Assembly: GCA_001312405.1 (NCBI GenBank) | Contig: BBDR01000019.1 | Coordinates: 14,421-78,420 of the forward strand | Length of the DNA stretch: 64,000 nt | Direction: 5' to 3' | Origin: Clostridium sp. NkU-1 | GTDB lineage: Bacteria; Bacillota_A; Clostridia; Lachnospirales; Lachnospiraceae | Shown here: positions 30,696-39,408 of the stretch, in pieces | Numbering within the stretch: the stretch's first letter is position 1 | Layout: each line of letters starts with the position of its first letter | Translations under genes and position numbers: made by a program | The notes under the pieces: model-generated | The model's database searches: none | Told to the model about the DNA's origin: nothing | Seen by the model: only the letters and a program-made list of their open reading frames with translations

Positions 30696-31588
30696 TTATC
30701 CTCTTGGATGGGCGCCCGTGTAGGCGCGGCGTAAGTTTTCTCCCTGAGTATAATTCATATACATCTGTGTCGTAGCCATATCAGAATGGCCAAGCATGGC
30801 TTGTACCGCATGAATATCCGCTCCGTTGCGGAGCAGATGTGCCGCAAAGGAGTGGCGAAGGGTGTGAGGTGTAATGTCAGCCTTGATCCCTGCCTTATCC
30901 CCATAGAACTTTATAATCTTCCAAAATCCCTGGCGGCTCATGGATTTCCCGTTGCAGTTGGTGAAAAGCCACTCTGATTCCTGGCCCCTCAGCAAGTATT
31001 CCCGGCCCCGTTCCATATAAGCCGAAAGGGCCAGCTTGGCCACCTTTCCAAAAGGAACCATACGTTCCTTGTGTTCATCCTTGCAGGTAATATATCCAAT
31101 GGACAGGTTTATATCGGTTTTTTTTAGATGAATCAGTTCCGACACACGGATTCCGGTGGCGTAAAGCAGTTCCAGCATGGCACGGTCCCGAAGCTCCTTC
31201 GGATTCTCGCCGCCAGGCTGGCTTAATAAGCTGTTCACTTCATCCACCGTTAATATGGTAGGTGCCTTTTTTTCCACCTTTGGCGCCTTTAAAAGCTCTG
31301 CCGGGTCCTTCTGGATTCTCCCTTCCCTGCACTGGTAATGAAAGAATGCTTCATGGAAGCCAGACAACGTGAAATGGTAGTAGTAGCCTTCCCTTCTTTC
31401 TCAAGATGCAGGATATAGGAATTAAGACTGGTCTTTGTCACCTTGTCCACCTCTGTGATTCCCTGCTTCCCCAAAAAAGAAGCCAGCTGCATCAAATCCC
31501 TCTGATAAGATACCTCTGTGTTTTTTGATGTTTTTTTTATCTCTCTCAAATAAATGATAAAATGATTGATCTCTGCTACCATCTCCAT
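30696..31588 (-). CDS. xerD: XerD-like tyrosine recombinase (one frameshift)
   Basis: About 297 residues. The N-terminal SAM-like core-binding domain covers about residues 1-95; the catalytic domain shows ATGIRVSELIHLK (first Arg), HTLRHSFAAHLL (HxxR), LGHSDMATTQMYMNY (His and nucleophile Tyr). Length and lack of nearby mobile genes fit a chromosomal XerC/XerD-type protein resolving chromosome dimers. A base is missing near 31350; adding one A restores LASMKAFFHYQCREGRIQKD. A good promoter lies upstream. It could instead be an integrase-like paralogue, but no attachment site is visible. Confidence 0.82.
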
Positions 31589-31641
31589 ATCCCCTGACCT
31601 TTCGGCTTCAAAAATGCCTTAAAATAAGGCTTCTTCCTAAC

Positions 31642-31670
31642 ATTATATAGACTATTTTCGATAAAATCAA
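31642..31670 (-). promoter_or_regulatory. Promoter upstream of the recombinase gene
   Basis: On the minus strand TTGATT (31665-31670) and TATAAT (31642-31647) with 17-base spacing lie about 55 bases before the recombinase start and may also serve apt. Confidence 0.75.
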
Positions 31671-31801
31671 ACACATTTTTCCTGCCATAAAGACATTTTA
31701 GGGTTACTTTACATAATATGTACAAGATATTGGTAATGATTGACTTTTTTTTCGCAAGATATGGGGAAATAAATATTGTATTTTTTTTTAATATGTTCTC
31801 T

Positions 31802-32404
31802 TTAAAGGACCATTTTTAAGAAAATCGGGTTGATCCAGGCCTCGCAGGCGCTCCCAAGAGCAGCCAGGAACAAAAGCAGCAAAAAGGCCGGGATCCGGAA
31901 ACGCCGTCCATTTTGCATGGCCCACAAAAGAAGGATACACCAAAGAGGAATATAACACAGGCCCTGAGGCGTGACTGTCATAAGAAATACGGGAAGCCCC
32001 ATAAGCCCCTTTTGGACCGTTATAACGGAAAGGACAAATCCCATGGAAAAACCGATTCCTGCCGTCAGCAGGCAATACAAAGGAAGCGCATAAGCAGTCA
32101 GGCCCATGAGCCATGCGATCCATACCTCGATCCCCCGCTGTCTTAACACCTGATAAAAAAGCTGCACCCGCTCCCCTTTGTCCAGATTCACATTTCTGTC
32201 CAAAAGGCCCAGGTAATATACGGCTTCCTCCACAAAGGACGGATACCAGAAGTTTGCCATGACCGTACCGGCAATAAGCCCGGCAAAAAAGCAAATGAGA
32301 TAGCGGTCCTCTGCCCTTAGGTTCCGCTCCAGGGAAGTGTACATTCCCCCTGGTCCCGGTCTTCTTCTCAAGCGGTAACGAAACGAACGAAACAATCCGG
32401 CCAT
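31802..32404 (-). CDS. spoIIM: Stage II sporulation protein M family membrane protein
   Basis: A 200-residue integral membrane protein with about five hydrophobic segments, e.g. ICFFAGLIAGTVMANFW and PAFLLLLFLAALGSA. SpoIIM belongs to the DMP peptidoglycan-remodelling complex (SpoIID, SpoIIM, SpoIIP) that drives engulfment of the forespore. The closing CEAWINPIFLK resembles the end of family members. The frame is intact. Its presence suggests an endospore former. It lies between the Nudix gene and the recombinase gene. Confidence 0.8.
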   Translation of the reverse strand: MAGLFRSFRYRLRRRPGPGGMYTSLERNLRAEDRYLICFFAGLIAGTVMANFWYPSFVEEAVYYLGLLDRNVNLDKGERVQLFYQVLRQRGIEVWIAWLMGLTAYALPLYCLLTAGIGFSMGFVLSVITVQKGLMGLPVFLMTVTPQGLCYIPLWCILLLWAMQNGRRFRIPAFLLLLFLAALGSACEAWINPIFLKMVL

Positions 32405-32503
32405 TAAAAATCCCCTTACGTCTTTTTTTCAACCTTATGCCTGCAAAGGGACATTTATTCTTGGAAAGACAACGGGCCGGGACTGCTGTTTTACAGCTTT
32501 TCC

Positions 32504-33051
32504 CTATTTTACGCCGTACTTTCTCCCATAGGCCATGATTGCAGCAATGGTCTTACCGTCGGTAATCTCTCCCCGGTATATCTTTTGTTCCAAGTCCCTC
32601 AACTCCCATTCCTCCACCTCGATGTATTCGTCTTCATCTAAGTTCTGTTTGGAAGGCTCTAATTCCCTTGCAACAAAAATATCAATGGCTTCATCGCAGA
32701 ATGCAACCGTTGTGTTGACGCTGATCAGATACTCCATCTTTTCCTTATCCGTCTTATAGCCTGTCTCCTCTTCCAGCTCCCTGTGGGCGCAGTCAAGCTT
32801 TGGCTCATCGGGGCTGTCAAGGGCTCCGGCCGGGATCTCCAAGGTATACCGGTCCAAAGCATTGCGGTACTGGCGCACCATGAGAAGCTTCCCGCTTTTT
32901 GTTACAGGGACCACTGCCGCGGCTCCGTTATGGTGGATGAAATCCCAGTGGGCCAGATGGCCGTTAGCATCTACCTGTCCTCATATACTTTTATAATATG
33001 TCCCTCATGCTTTAATTCCCTGTCAAGTCGTTTTACAGGCTTCTGTTCCAT
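32504..33051 (-). CDS. nudF: Nudix hydrolase, ADP-ribose pyrophosphatase-like (one frameshift)
   Basis: About 182 residues. The Nudix box is GALDSPDEPKLDCAHRELEE followed by ETGY, with one residue more than the usual spacing between the first G and E. The N-terminal part (VKRLDRELKHEGHIIKVYED, then RVDANGHLAHWDFI) is typical of NudF. The frame breaks near 32974; adding one G (GGG for GG) joins both parts. Start ATG 33051 has GGAGGTAAGACA in front. It probably clears ADP-ribose or related nucleoside diphosphates. ProC lies upstream. Confidence 0.87.
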
Positions 33052-33163
33052 TGTCTTACCTCCATGTCCAGTATCATGAACCTGCAGTCCATGATCTGCA
33101 TTCAACCTTCGCGTTGACGGGAGAGCTCATCTTCGCTCTCTACGTTCATTCTATTATAATTCC

Positions 33164-33949
33164 TCACATTTTTTTAAAGCAGGCATCCGCTGCCTTTATG
33201 ACCGCATTGCGGAATCCAAATTCCTCCAGGGCGGATACTCCCTCAATGGTGGTGCCTCCCGGCGAGCACACCTTATCCTTTAAGGCTCCAGGATGCTCCC
33301 CTGTCTCCAGGACCATCCTGGCGCTGCCAAGAACTGTCTGAGCCGCCATCTCATAGGCGGCATCCCTTGGAAGGCCATACTTTACCGCCCCGTCTGCCAA
33401 AGCCTCGATAAACATGTAAACATAGGCAGGGGAGCTTCCGCTGGCACAGACCACCGCGTTCATAAGCCGCTCTTCTACGATCCGCATCCTTCCCAGAGAA
33501 CGGAAAATATCACTGATTGTCTCCTTCTCCTCCTGGGAAAAAACCTTCTCATCGTAGCAGACTCCTGTCATTCCTTCCCCAAGGAGGGCCGGGGTATTTG
33601 GCATGGCGCGGACCACCCGTTTTTCTTGACCCAGCTTTTCCTTTAGCTGGGCTGTTGTGATCCCGGGCGCAATGGAAATGATCACATGGTCTTCTGTTAC
33701 CTCATTGCGGATATCAGACAGCACCGGGGCAAAATACTGAGGTTTCACGGCCAGTACCAAGTATTTTGCCTGGGCAGCACATCCGGCATTGCTTTCTGCA
33801 TGGGCCACTCCCATTTCTGAACTGATCTGTGCGCACCGTTCTTTATTCACATCAGTAAAAATGATGTCTTCCTTCCCATAAGTCTTTAATAATCCTTTTA
33901 ATATTGCAAAACCCATATTTCCGATTCCGATGATTCCTATTTTCGCCAT
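33164..33949 (-). CDS. proC: Pyrroline-5-carboxylate reductase
   Basis: Last step of proline synthesis, NAD(P)H-dependent. The Rossmann motif IGIIGIGNMGFAILKGLL opens the protein, with VLAVKPQ, RAMPNTPALLGEGMT, CASGSSPAYVYMFIEALADG and the conserved VCSPGGTTIEGVSALE near the end. About 261 residues, normal. ATG 33949 follows GGGAGGAAGAGATT; 12 residues of open frame upstream are ignored. The frame is intact. The 112 bases after it contain a small GAGAGC / GCTCTC inverted repeat without a T tract. Confidence 0.93.
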   Translation of the reverse strand: MAKIGIIGIGNMGFAILKGLLKTYGKEDIIFTDVNKERCAQISSEMGVAHAESNAGCAAQAKYLVLAVKPQYFAPVLSDIRNEVTEDHVIISIAPGITTAQLKEKLGQEKRVVRAMPNTPALLGEGMTGVCYDEKVFSQEEKETISDIFRSLGRMRIVEERLMNAVVCASGSSPAYVYMFIEALADGAVKYGLPRDAAYEMAAQTVLGSARMVLETGEHPGALKDKVCSPGGTTIEGVSALEEFGFRNAVIKAADACFKKM

Positions 33950-34022
33950 AATCTCTTCCTCCCGCTTATGTTTTGAAATCAGCAATTAATCAGCATCATT
34001 CTAACACCATTTTTTTCAAATG

Positions 34023-34790
34023 TCAATCATTGGATTCTTCCTGATTGACGGAAATGATCCGGACCCCCGTCTTCCGAAGGGCAGCCTTTTCCTGCTCTTT
34101 AAATTCATGATCCGTTATGATCCCGGTATAATCGGCCAGGCAGTTGATCCGGTTCATCCCCTGCCGGTTGAATTTGGAATCATCCACTGCCAGAAAGGAC
34201 TGCTGGCACTGCTTTACAAGCTGGCGCTTTAAAAATGCCTTATCAGTGGTGGGCGTCAGCACATGGAAATCCCCGCTTATGGCGGCAGCCCCGAAAAATC
34301 CCGTATCAAACCGGAAATCCTCTATCATCTGGGTGGTGTAATAGCCTAAGGTACTTCCAGTGGACTTCTGGACATAACCCCCGCACAGGATCAGCTCTGC
34401 CCTGCTGTTCTTCATGAGAAGGGCGATCTCCAGGTCATTGGTAATGACCGTCATGTTTTCCTTATCCATGATCCGTTTTGCGATCTCATAGGTGGTTGTT
34501 CCGGCATCCAGATATACGGTAGTCCCTTCCCTGATGAATTCCACGCATTTTACTGCGATCAGCTCCTTCTGTCCATGATTTTTCACGCTTTTATCCGCAT
34601 AGGCAACCTCGGTCTTGCTTACCGCTCCTCCGTGGCAGCGTTCGATCAGCCCCTCTTTTTGCAGCCTTTCCAAATCCCTGCGGATGGTCATAGGACTGAC
34701 GTTAAGCTTTGTTGCCAGTTCCTGGGCCTGGACGCTTCCATCCTCCTGTATCATGTTCAGAATTTTAATCTGCCTTTCTGCCATCATCAT
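34023..34790 (-). CDS. DeoR-family transcription regulator
   Basis: A 255-residue repressor-type protein. The N-terminal winged helix shows ELATKLNVSPMTIRRDLERL and GLIERCHGGA; the C-terminal sugar-phosphate sensor domain shows VYLDAGTTTYEIAKRI, VITNDLEIA and GGYVQKSTGSTLG. Start at ATG 34790 with CAGGAGGAATAG in front. The frame is intact. It lies downstream of the stump of a GntP-type permease, so it may once have controlled that sugar-acid locus; this is inference. Confidence 0.88.
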   Translation of the reverse strand: MMMAERQIKILNMIQEDGSVQAQELATKLNVSPMTIRRDLERLQKEGLIERCHGGAVSKTEVAYADKSVKNHGQKELIAVKCVEFIREGTTVYLDAGTTTYEIAKRIMDKENMTVITNDLEIALLMKNSRAELILCGGYVQKSTGSTLGYYTTQMIEDFRFDTGFFGAAAISGDFHVLTPTTDKAFLKRQLVKQCQQSFLAVDDSKFNRQGMNRINCLADYTGIITDHEFKEQEKAALRKTGVRIISVNQEESND

Positions 34791-34845
34791 GACCTATTCC
34801 TCCTGTTATGGAGCCTGTACCTGTTTCAGCATAAAAATCCCTGCC

Positions 34846-34880
34846 GCCGGAAGCTCCGGAGGCAGGGCATCTGTTTTTTC
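34846..34880 (-). terminator. Rho-independent terminator after the GntP remnant
   Basis: On the minus strand CCCTGCCTCCGGA / TCCGGCGGCAGGG with a short loop is followed by ATTTTTATG. It lies between the permease remnant and the DeoR gene. Confidence 0.75.
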
Positions 34881-34911
34881 GTACAAATTCCCCTATGTAT
34901 ATCATAAATGA

Positions 34912-35148
34912 TCACAGGAAAATACTCAATATCAAAACTTCAACAAATCCCACAGCCCGTGCTATGGTGGAAGTGATGGAATAGGTGGCAATCTGATCCT
35001 TTACTTCCCCAACTCCCAGAGTCCGGTTTACCACCCAGAAATAGCTGTCATTAAAGTAGCTGAAGAACAGGGAGCCAACACAGCACGCCAGGGCTCCCAG
35101 GATGGGATTGACTCCCGCAGGCAGACTGATTTGCTTATCATTACACAT
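34912..35148 (-). pseudogene. C-terminal remnant of a GntP-family gluconate:H+ symporter
   Basis: Only 78 residues remain. PILGALACCVGSLFFSYFND followed by SYFWVVNRTLG matches the last part of GntP-family transporters, whose members are about 440 residues with a near-terminal GSxxxSHxNDSGFW-like motif. In-frame sequence upstream of 35148 soon meets a stop and changes to the AT-rich island. The remaining ~360 residues are absent from the window. The break marks the left boundary of the island carrying the MFS and radical SAM genes. Confidence 0.75.
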
Positions 35149-35181
35149 TGTAAAAAGAAAGACAGCATAACAGATAAAATT

Positions 35182-36436
35182 TTATAGTTTCGGTCTTCTT
35201 CTTTTTAACAAAACCGTAAGAATAACGATAATAAATAGATTGTTCACAATATAAGTGACATCTGGACCTATCAAAGCTGAAGAAAAACCAGAGTAAAGGA
35301 TTCCCAATGGAACCAGCAGATTGGCACTAAATGCCAGTAAAGCAAAAAAAACGGCCTTGATATTTTAACGGAATATGAGTTTGCAGGTAGGAACTCAAAG
35401 GTACATTTACGCAGGTAGTAAAAAAACCAATTAAAAATTGAAGAAATAAAAACAAATAAAAATATAAAAATTTCATTTGATAGAAAATTATGGATAACCC
35501 GCCTGTTGCAATCATCAAACCACTGTTTGCAATAATAAAATAATACATATATTCTTGTAATTTTATTTTTTTATTTTTAAAAATGAAGATACCTGCAATA
35601 AATGTCCCAATAATTGCAGACGTTGATGTAAATCCAAATAATGCCTCGGATATGTGATATTTTTGAATTAAAATCCCAGGATTCATCACCTCTTCACTTC
35701 CACCTGCAAAAAAGTTCAAAGCCATAATTAAAATAAAAAGACTTAATATTTCCTTATTATTCCGAACAAAATATATTCCATCACCAAGTTCTTTAACCCA
35801 ATTGGATCTTTCCTGTAAATCACGCTTACATGGAGTATACTGTATAAAACTTTCCTGAACAGCAGATACCATATACAAAATAACCATGATTACTAATATT
35901 AGTTTTAATCCCCACAGGCCAAATATGAGCGTCCCCGCTATCGGTGCAATTAATGTTGCCGCATTATCACCAAAACTCTTTACTCCATTATAATTTTCAA
36001 TCACTTCCAATGGAGCGATTTCGGTGAAAATAACCTTGGAAGCTATCTCAAATATATTATTAATTATATTTATTATAATAGTAAGAAACAATAAAATTCC
36101 CAGGTAAATATCGTTTAAACTATTTGTAATAAATAAAATATAATATAAAATCGCTGTTATTAAATCACACAAAATAATAATTTTTTTTCTGTTAAAACGA
36201 TCCACGACTAATCCCAAAAATGGAGTAACAATAATTGCTGGAATCGCAGTTAAAGTAAAGAATATCCCTGACCAGGCCAAGCTGCCTGAAATGTTCAGTA
36301 TGAATAATGGTAAAACAATAAGATAAAAGGCTGACCCGAATCTTGAAGTAATTCTTCCTGTAATCAGCAGAATAATGCTTTTTTTATAATTTTTGTTTTC
36401 TTTCGCCAGCTGCTTATTGATGAACTTTTCTTTCAA
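35182..36436 (-). CDS. MFS exporter (macrolide-efflux/enterobactin-exporter type; one frameshift)
   Basis: About 417 residues with 12 predicted membrane spans, charged MFS loop VVDRFNRKKIIILCD after the second span and a GRITSRFGSAFY start typical of MFS_3 exporters. The printed frame stops at 35327; the A run 35343-35350 is one long, and seven restores QGRFFALLAFSANLLVPLGI with a stop at 35182. Base composition is strongly AT-rich, unlike the flanking genes. It starts five bases after the DUF2087 gene, so the two are coupled. It is likely the export or immunity pump for the product of this cassette. Confidence 0.82.
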
Positions 36437-36441
36437 CCTTA

Positions 36442-36735
36442 TTACTCCTTAATCCAATATTCAGAACCAGAATCTGTACGTTCTAAAAATCCATATTCAA
36501 CCAGTAAGCGTCTAATATATGAGTAATCATGATAAATTGTTTTTAAAATTGTATTAATTTCAACTTCACTATAATGTATTTCAGCTGAAAATTTATTTAC
36601 AATCTCTCCTAAAATTATAATTTTCCCTTTTTGTTTTGCTGGAAATTGTATTATGCTTCCATCTTGGTTTAAATATTTTTTAATTGTTTTTTTTCGTTCT
36701 TCTTCTGTTATATCGTAATCATTTTTCATTTCCAT
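36442..36735 (-). CDS. DUF2087 domain protein
   Basis: A 97-residue protein resembling DUF2087: FPAKQKGKIIILGEIVNKF, then YSEVEINTILKTIYHDYSYI and RRLLVEYGFLERTDSG. The domain has a winged-helix look and is often found attached to transcription regulators, so DNA binding or peptide recognition are both possible; neither is shown. AGAGGAATGGAA precedes two possible starts. AT-rich like its neighbours, tightly followed by the MFS gene. The frame is intact. Confidence 0.75.
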   Translation of the reverse strand: MEMKNDYDITEEERKKTIKKYLNQDGSIIQFPAKQKGKIIILGEIVNKFSAEIHYSEVEINTILKTIYHDYSYIRRLLVEYGFLERTDSGSEYWIKE

Positions 36736-36779
36736 TCCTCTTTCTTTATTTATAATGATTTAACTTTTCCAATTCATAT

Positions 36780-36842
36780 ATCGAAAAAGTTTCTTTCTTC
36801 AATAAACATATCCTCATTGAAAAAAAGAACTTTTTCGAAAGC
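36780..36842. repeat. Long inverted repeat between the peptide gene and DUF2087
   Basis: cgaaaaagtttctttcttca on one arm pairs with the matching AT-rich arm ending gaactttttcg, giving a stem of about 20 pairs with one or two bulges around a 12-base loop. No T tract follows on the minus strand. It may limit read-through from the abundant peptide message to the exporter genes. Confidence 0.65.
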
Positions 36843-36872
36843 TTTATACCCTTAAAAGACATTTCCAAAACT

Positions 36873-36974
36873 TCAAGGTGAATATTTCATTACATAATCC
36901 TGATTTTCCAAACTCTCTGCAACTATTTCTTTTTCTTCAAGTTCATTAAGTTTTTCAAGTAATTGTTTGTCCAT
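36873..36974 (-). CDS. 33-residue peptide, candidate RiPP precursor
   Basis: A short gene with an exceptionally strong ribosome site, GTGGAGGTGATAAT before ATG. It encodes a charged helical first part, MDKQLLEKLNELEEKEIVAE, and a tail SLENQDYVMKYSP, then TGA. It lies in the 330-base space between the radical SAM gene and the DUF2087 gene, on the same strand. Size, position and the acidic amphipathic leader-like start suggest a ribosomally made peptide that is enzymatically modified. The tail has no cysteine; Tyr, Lys, Met and Pro are the distinctive residues. No family is recognised, and precursor function is inference. Confidence 0.6.
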   Translation of the reverse strand: MDKQLLEKLNELEEKEIVAESLENQDYVMKYSP

Positions 36975-37071
36975 ATTATCACCTCCACTCAATTATATTT
37001 ATTCTAAAGGTATTAGAACCCTTGAATTAAGCATAATAAAAAACAAATTGTCCAGGTCCTTACCTTTAAAA

Positions 37072-38554
37072 TTAAATTTGATTTTCTTTAACTCCTCTTT
37101 TAAGCATTCCAGAGATTGTCCGGTTTTGAAAAAAATCTAATAACAAAAGTGAAAAATCATTAATTTTACACATATCACAGGTAATTACATTTAATAAATA
37201 TATACCTTCAGAATCATCTGCTTTTTTTACAACAAATTGATCATTTAATATACAATCAGTTTTTTCATAATCTTCAAAGTATTTATCTTTATGACTGCTA
37301 TTACTGATATTAAGAAAATCAAAATATATCATTTTGTTTATCTCATCTATTAATTTTTCCTGATCATCACTTATTAAATTTTGTAAAGTCATTCCTTTTA
37401 CCAGATTCTCTATTATATTTTTATATTTATAATCCACATAGAATACAAAATGATTCATACTGTTATATAAAACAACACCTTTGTTATATGAAAAAGCACA
37501 ATCTTCAATTTCCTGAAAACTGACATTTTCATTAAAAAATATAAATGCATTTTTATTTTGTTTTCTTATGTCATACATTAATTTGGTTTTTGTACTTTTG
37601 TATTTTGTTTTATTTATAGAATCCAATATCCATGTTACCTCCGAAACATGCAATCGCTCCGGCAATAACATATATTGTGCAAATAACTTATCTGATTGAT
37701 GTTCAAATTGATACTTGCTTACCAGCTTTTTACTTGCTTCTGTCGATAAGCCTTCCGCTATGTCAAAAGTAACATTTGTAGATAAATCCCCTCTGTCATC
37801 ACGATATATTTTACTAATTCTATATTCTTCGGGATGATACCATACATCTGAGCCTATATCCAAACCAAATTCCTGAAATCCTCTCGAGGAATAAGGAACA
37901 TGATACTTATGCTTTGATTCATGTAAAATCTTAGTGGTATAGTTAATTGACCTCAGAGCCTCAGCCTCTGTCTCGGTAGGAAAACCAGTCATAAAAAACA
38001 GATGAACCGGTATTCCTCTTTTTAGGCAGTTATGTATATTCATATCAACCCATTCAATTTTTATATTCTTTTTCATTTTATCCAAAACACGCTGGTTATA
38101 GGATTCCAAACCAAATTGAATTTGCCTGCAACCACTTCTATATATTTCATCGCATTTTTCTATTGTCAATGTTGGGCTAAATCTTGTTTCTCCGTGCCAA
38201 AAGAATTTTAACTGTTCATGATTTAACATTTCCGCCAGTTCTACCATTCTTCCTGACTCAAAAGTCTCATCAACAAACGAAAATATGCGTGAATGATATT
38301 TTGCATTAAGTGCTTTCATATACTAAATTAAACGTCAATTTATCCCGTCCTTTTAGCAAACTTTGTCTCTCTATAATCTCCAATGATTCTTTTACACGTT
38401 TGACAGATAAGAGTTCATCATAGAACTCAATATTCAAATCAGCAATGCTTATATCTATGTTTTCCCGTTCTTTTAAATATGATTTTAAAACAGGCAATGC
38501 TAAATAAGGTCCCACCGGAGTCCAACCAGGCGGAAAAATAAGTAATTTCTTCAT
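37072..38554 (-). pseudogene. B12-type radical SAM protein with internal deletion (candidate peptide maturase)
   Basis: The first ~80 residues (LLIFPPGWTPVGPYLALPVL, ISIADLNIEFYDELL) match the start of B12-binding-domain radical SAM enzymes. After a frame change at 38305-38325 the sequence resumes as FSFVDETFESGRMVELAEML, CRQIQFGLESYNQRVLDKM and HLFFMTGFPTETEAEAL, which in this family come after the cluster motif. The CxxxCxxC motif and roughly 200 or more residues that should lie between are missing. The end, LLNVITCDMCKINDFSLLLL, looks PqqD-like. Start at ATG 38554. As printed it cannot bind the catalytic iron-sulfur cluster. Either the locus is decayed or the assembly skipped a segment. 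Confidence 0.65.
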
Positions 38555-38906
38555 TTTATCCACATATGATGTATTTTAAAGCAAATAACCATACTCTCCT
38601 CTCCCTAGTTAATAAAACTCTAAGTATTAGTTTTTAACAGAAACATTCCTAAACTTAAATATACGTTACCACATCCTTTCCTTTATAAAATATTTTTGCA
38701 ATTTTCGTATGTTTTTTTCACCTGAATGTATAAAATATTTATTTTTATATAATTCCATTTATTTTTCCACCGGATTTAAAAATTTTCTCAAAGTTTGGGG
38801 AAACTGTAATTTAACATTTTCTGATTCAGATATAAAACTTTTTATGTTTCCGACTTTTCTGATATCTTATTGTACAATTTTTTTTCGTCAAAGTTCAAAA
38901 AAAGTA

Positions 38907-38935
38907 TTGACATTTTAATTTTAATCTCATATACT
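38907..38935 (+). promoter_or_regulatory. Promoter of the trp operon
   Basis: TTGACA (38907-38912) and TATACT (38930-38935) are separated by 17 bases and lie immediately before the T-box leader. The sequence from 38564 to 38906 is very AT-rich and holds nothing else recognised. Confidence 0.85.
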
Positions 38936-38957
38936 GTAGCAAAACAAAATGATAAAC

Positions 38958-39256
38958 TGTCGAGCAGGAGTAAGTAAGATTTTTTTCATCATGCACAGAG
39001 AGCTTCCGGTTGGTGCGAGGAAGCGTTGATGTCTGGTCTGAATGGACCTGCGAGGGCGGCTTGAAACCGGTTTTATGACCGGAAGTAGATGTCGACGGGT
39101 TTCCTATCCGTTATCAAGGGGAGGCACATGTTGGTGTGCTGTAAAGCGGGAGAAGTCTATCTTCTCCAATCAGGGTGGTACCACGGAACCGTAATTATCA
39201 GGCTTTCGTCCCTCTTATCCATAGCAGTATGGAGGAGGGACGGAGGCCTTTTTTTA
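38958..39256 (+). ncRNA. T-box leader, tryptophan-specific, with terminator
   Basis: The T-box core aatcagggtggtaccacgg (39168-39186) is textbook. Upstream stem I contains gaatggacctg, placing UGG, the Trp codon, in the specifier position. The competing terminator is gtccctct...ggagggac followed by ggcc and seven T (39207-39256). Uncharged tRNA-Trp is expected to favour the antiterminator and switch on trpEGDCFBA. This leader gives the tryptophan specificity directly from sequence. Confidence 0.92.
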
Positions 39257-39408
39257 TTTCTGCAGACAATGAGCCAGACGCAGGAATACCTGCATTCCTG
39301 TATCCGGCAAATTCTGCAAGGGCCAATTACCTCACTGCCTGCTATGAGGTGTCTGCTGGTCAACAGCAAAAAACATGAGTGATAACTAAGAAAGGAGCGT
39401 AATAAACC

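Noticed and set aside
30696..31588. Tyrosine recombinase considered as an integrase of a mobile element
   Set aside because: No att repeats, phage or conjugation genes lie nearby, and it is grouped with housekeeping genes.
31788..32432. 214-codon frame overlapping spoIIM on the same strand
   Set aside because: The alternative frame encodes the hydrophobic SpoIIM protein with family features; this one is a frame shadow.
33105..33152. Inverted repeat between nudF and proC considered as a terminator
   Set aside because: GAGAGC / GCTCTC is short and no T tract follows on the minus strand.
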